This document shows positions 6,758 to 6,865 of a stretch of DNA of 6,865 nt, one piece after another. Source of the stretch: Sphingopyxis sp. (GTDB lineage Bacteria > Pseudomonadota > Alphaproteobacteria > Sphingomonadales > Sphingomonadaceae); NCBI GenBank assembly GCA_012035435.1, contig JAAUPH010000131.1:1-6865 (forward strand), read 5' to 3'. Under the pieces are notes generated by a model. That model had not been told where the DNA came from and made no database searches. It saw only the letters and a program-made list of their open reading frames with translations. Positions within the stretch are counted from its first letter, which is position 1; every line of letters begins with the position of its first letter. A program made the position numbers and the translations under genes.

Positions 6758-6865
6758 ATGACCCTGTTCCCGCCCGCCACCACCCCGCGCCTGATCGTCA
6801 AAATCGGATCGGCCCTGTTGGTCGATGCGGGGCGGCGCGGTGCGACGCGCGTGGCTTGCGGGGGT
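6758..6865 (+). CDS. proB: Glutamate 5-kinase, N-terminus (partial, frameshifted)
   Basis: The frame from ATG 6758 reads MTLFPPATTPRLIVKIGSAL and then LVDAG. The R-L-(I/V)-V-K-I-G-S-A-L-L-V segment is the amino-acid-kinase start of ProB, which phosphorylates glutamate in the first step of proline synthesis; the Lys and the Gly-Ser belong to the ATP site. After VDAG the given frame becomes RRGATRVACGG, unlike ProB, but one frame over reads GAVRRAWLAG from 6834, as expected for the family. One surplus base near 6833, or two missing bases, would explain it. No Shine-Dalgarno is visible. The gene runs off the window. Its placement after obgE supports the identification. Confidence 0.85.
   Translation, partial: MTLFPPATTPRLIVKIGSALLVDAGRRGATRVACGG

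Overview
The window looks like two unrelated alphaproteobacterial segments joined by a short scrambled stretch. From about 1600 to the right end the genes read as a typical sphingomonad (Sphingopyxis/Blastomonas-like) chromosome: start of a citrate-lyase-beta-like gene, an SPFH/stomatin-NfeD pair, a GNAT acetyltransferase, a ferritin-like metal-dependent hydrolase with a divergent TetR regulator, then obgE and the start of proB. Two extragenic inverted repeats of a style common in Sphingomonadales support this. Positions 1 to about 1321 hold a MarR regulator coupled to an Acg-family nitroreductase-like oxidoreductase; the sequences look Rhodobacterales-like to me. These lineage calls come from protein recognition by eye, not from a search.

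Layout. 1-117: a possible gene tail (plus strand), one GC-rich and two AT-rich perfect inverted repeats. 106-1321: marR and the 3' two thirds of the Acg-type gene (minus strand, 8-nt overlap). 1322-1645: a mosaic of an unassigned piece, a 31-codon piece resembling 3-oxoadipate enol-lactonase, and the C-terminus of a PQQ-sugar-dehydrogenase-like protein. 1601-1855: N-terminus of a CitE/HpcH-type lyase (minus). 1919-3287: SPFH-NfeD operon (plus), the SPFH gene carrying a one-base deletion in an A run. 3284-4716: metal-dependent hydrolase followed by GNAT (minus), convergent with and overlapping nfeD by 4 nt. 4794-5420: TetR regulator (plus), with a candidate operator over the hydrolase promoter. 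5466-5549: long inverted repeat. 5594-6631: obgE. 6639-6715: second inverted repeat. 6758-end: proB start, with a frameshift near the edge.

Functionally, the SPFH-NfeD pair is a membrane-scaffold module; the TetR/hydrolase/GNAT group looks like a small self-contained regulon; obgE-proB is a conserved housekeeping neighbourhood. Four truncated genes within about 330 bp, with no transposase or integrase, plus two single-base frameshifts, point more to a chimeric or low-quality assembly than to a new biological system. I found no convincing new system here. The most useful items are the mosaic junction, the paired AT-rich palindromes after marR, and the TetR operator/promoter overlap.
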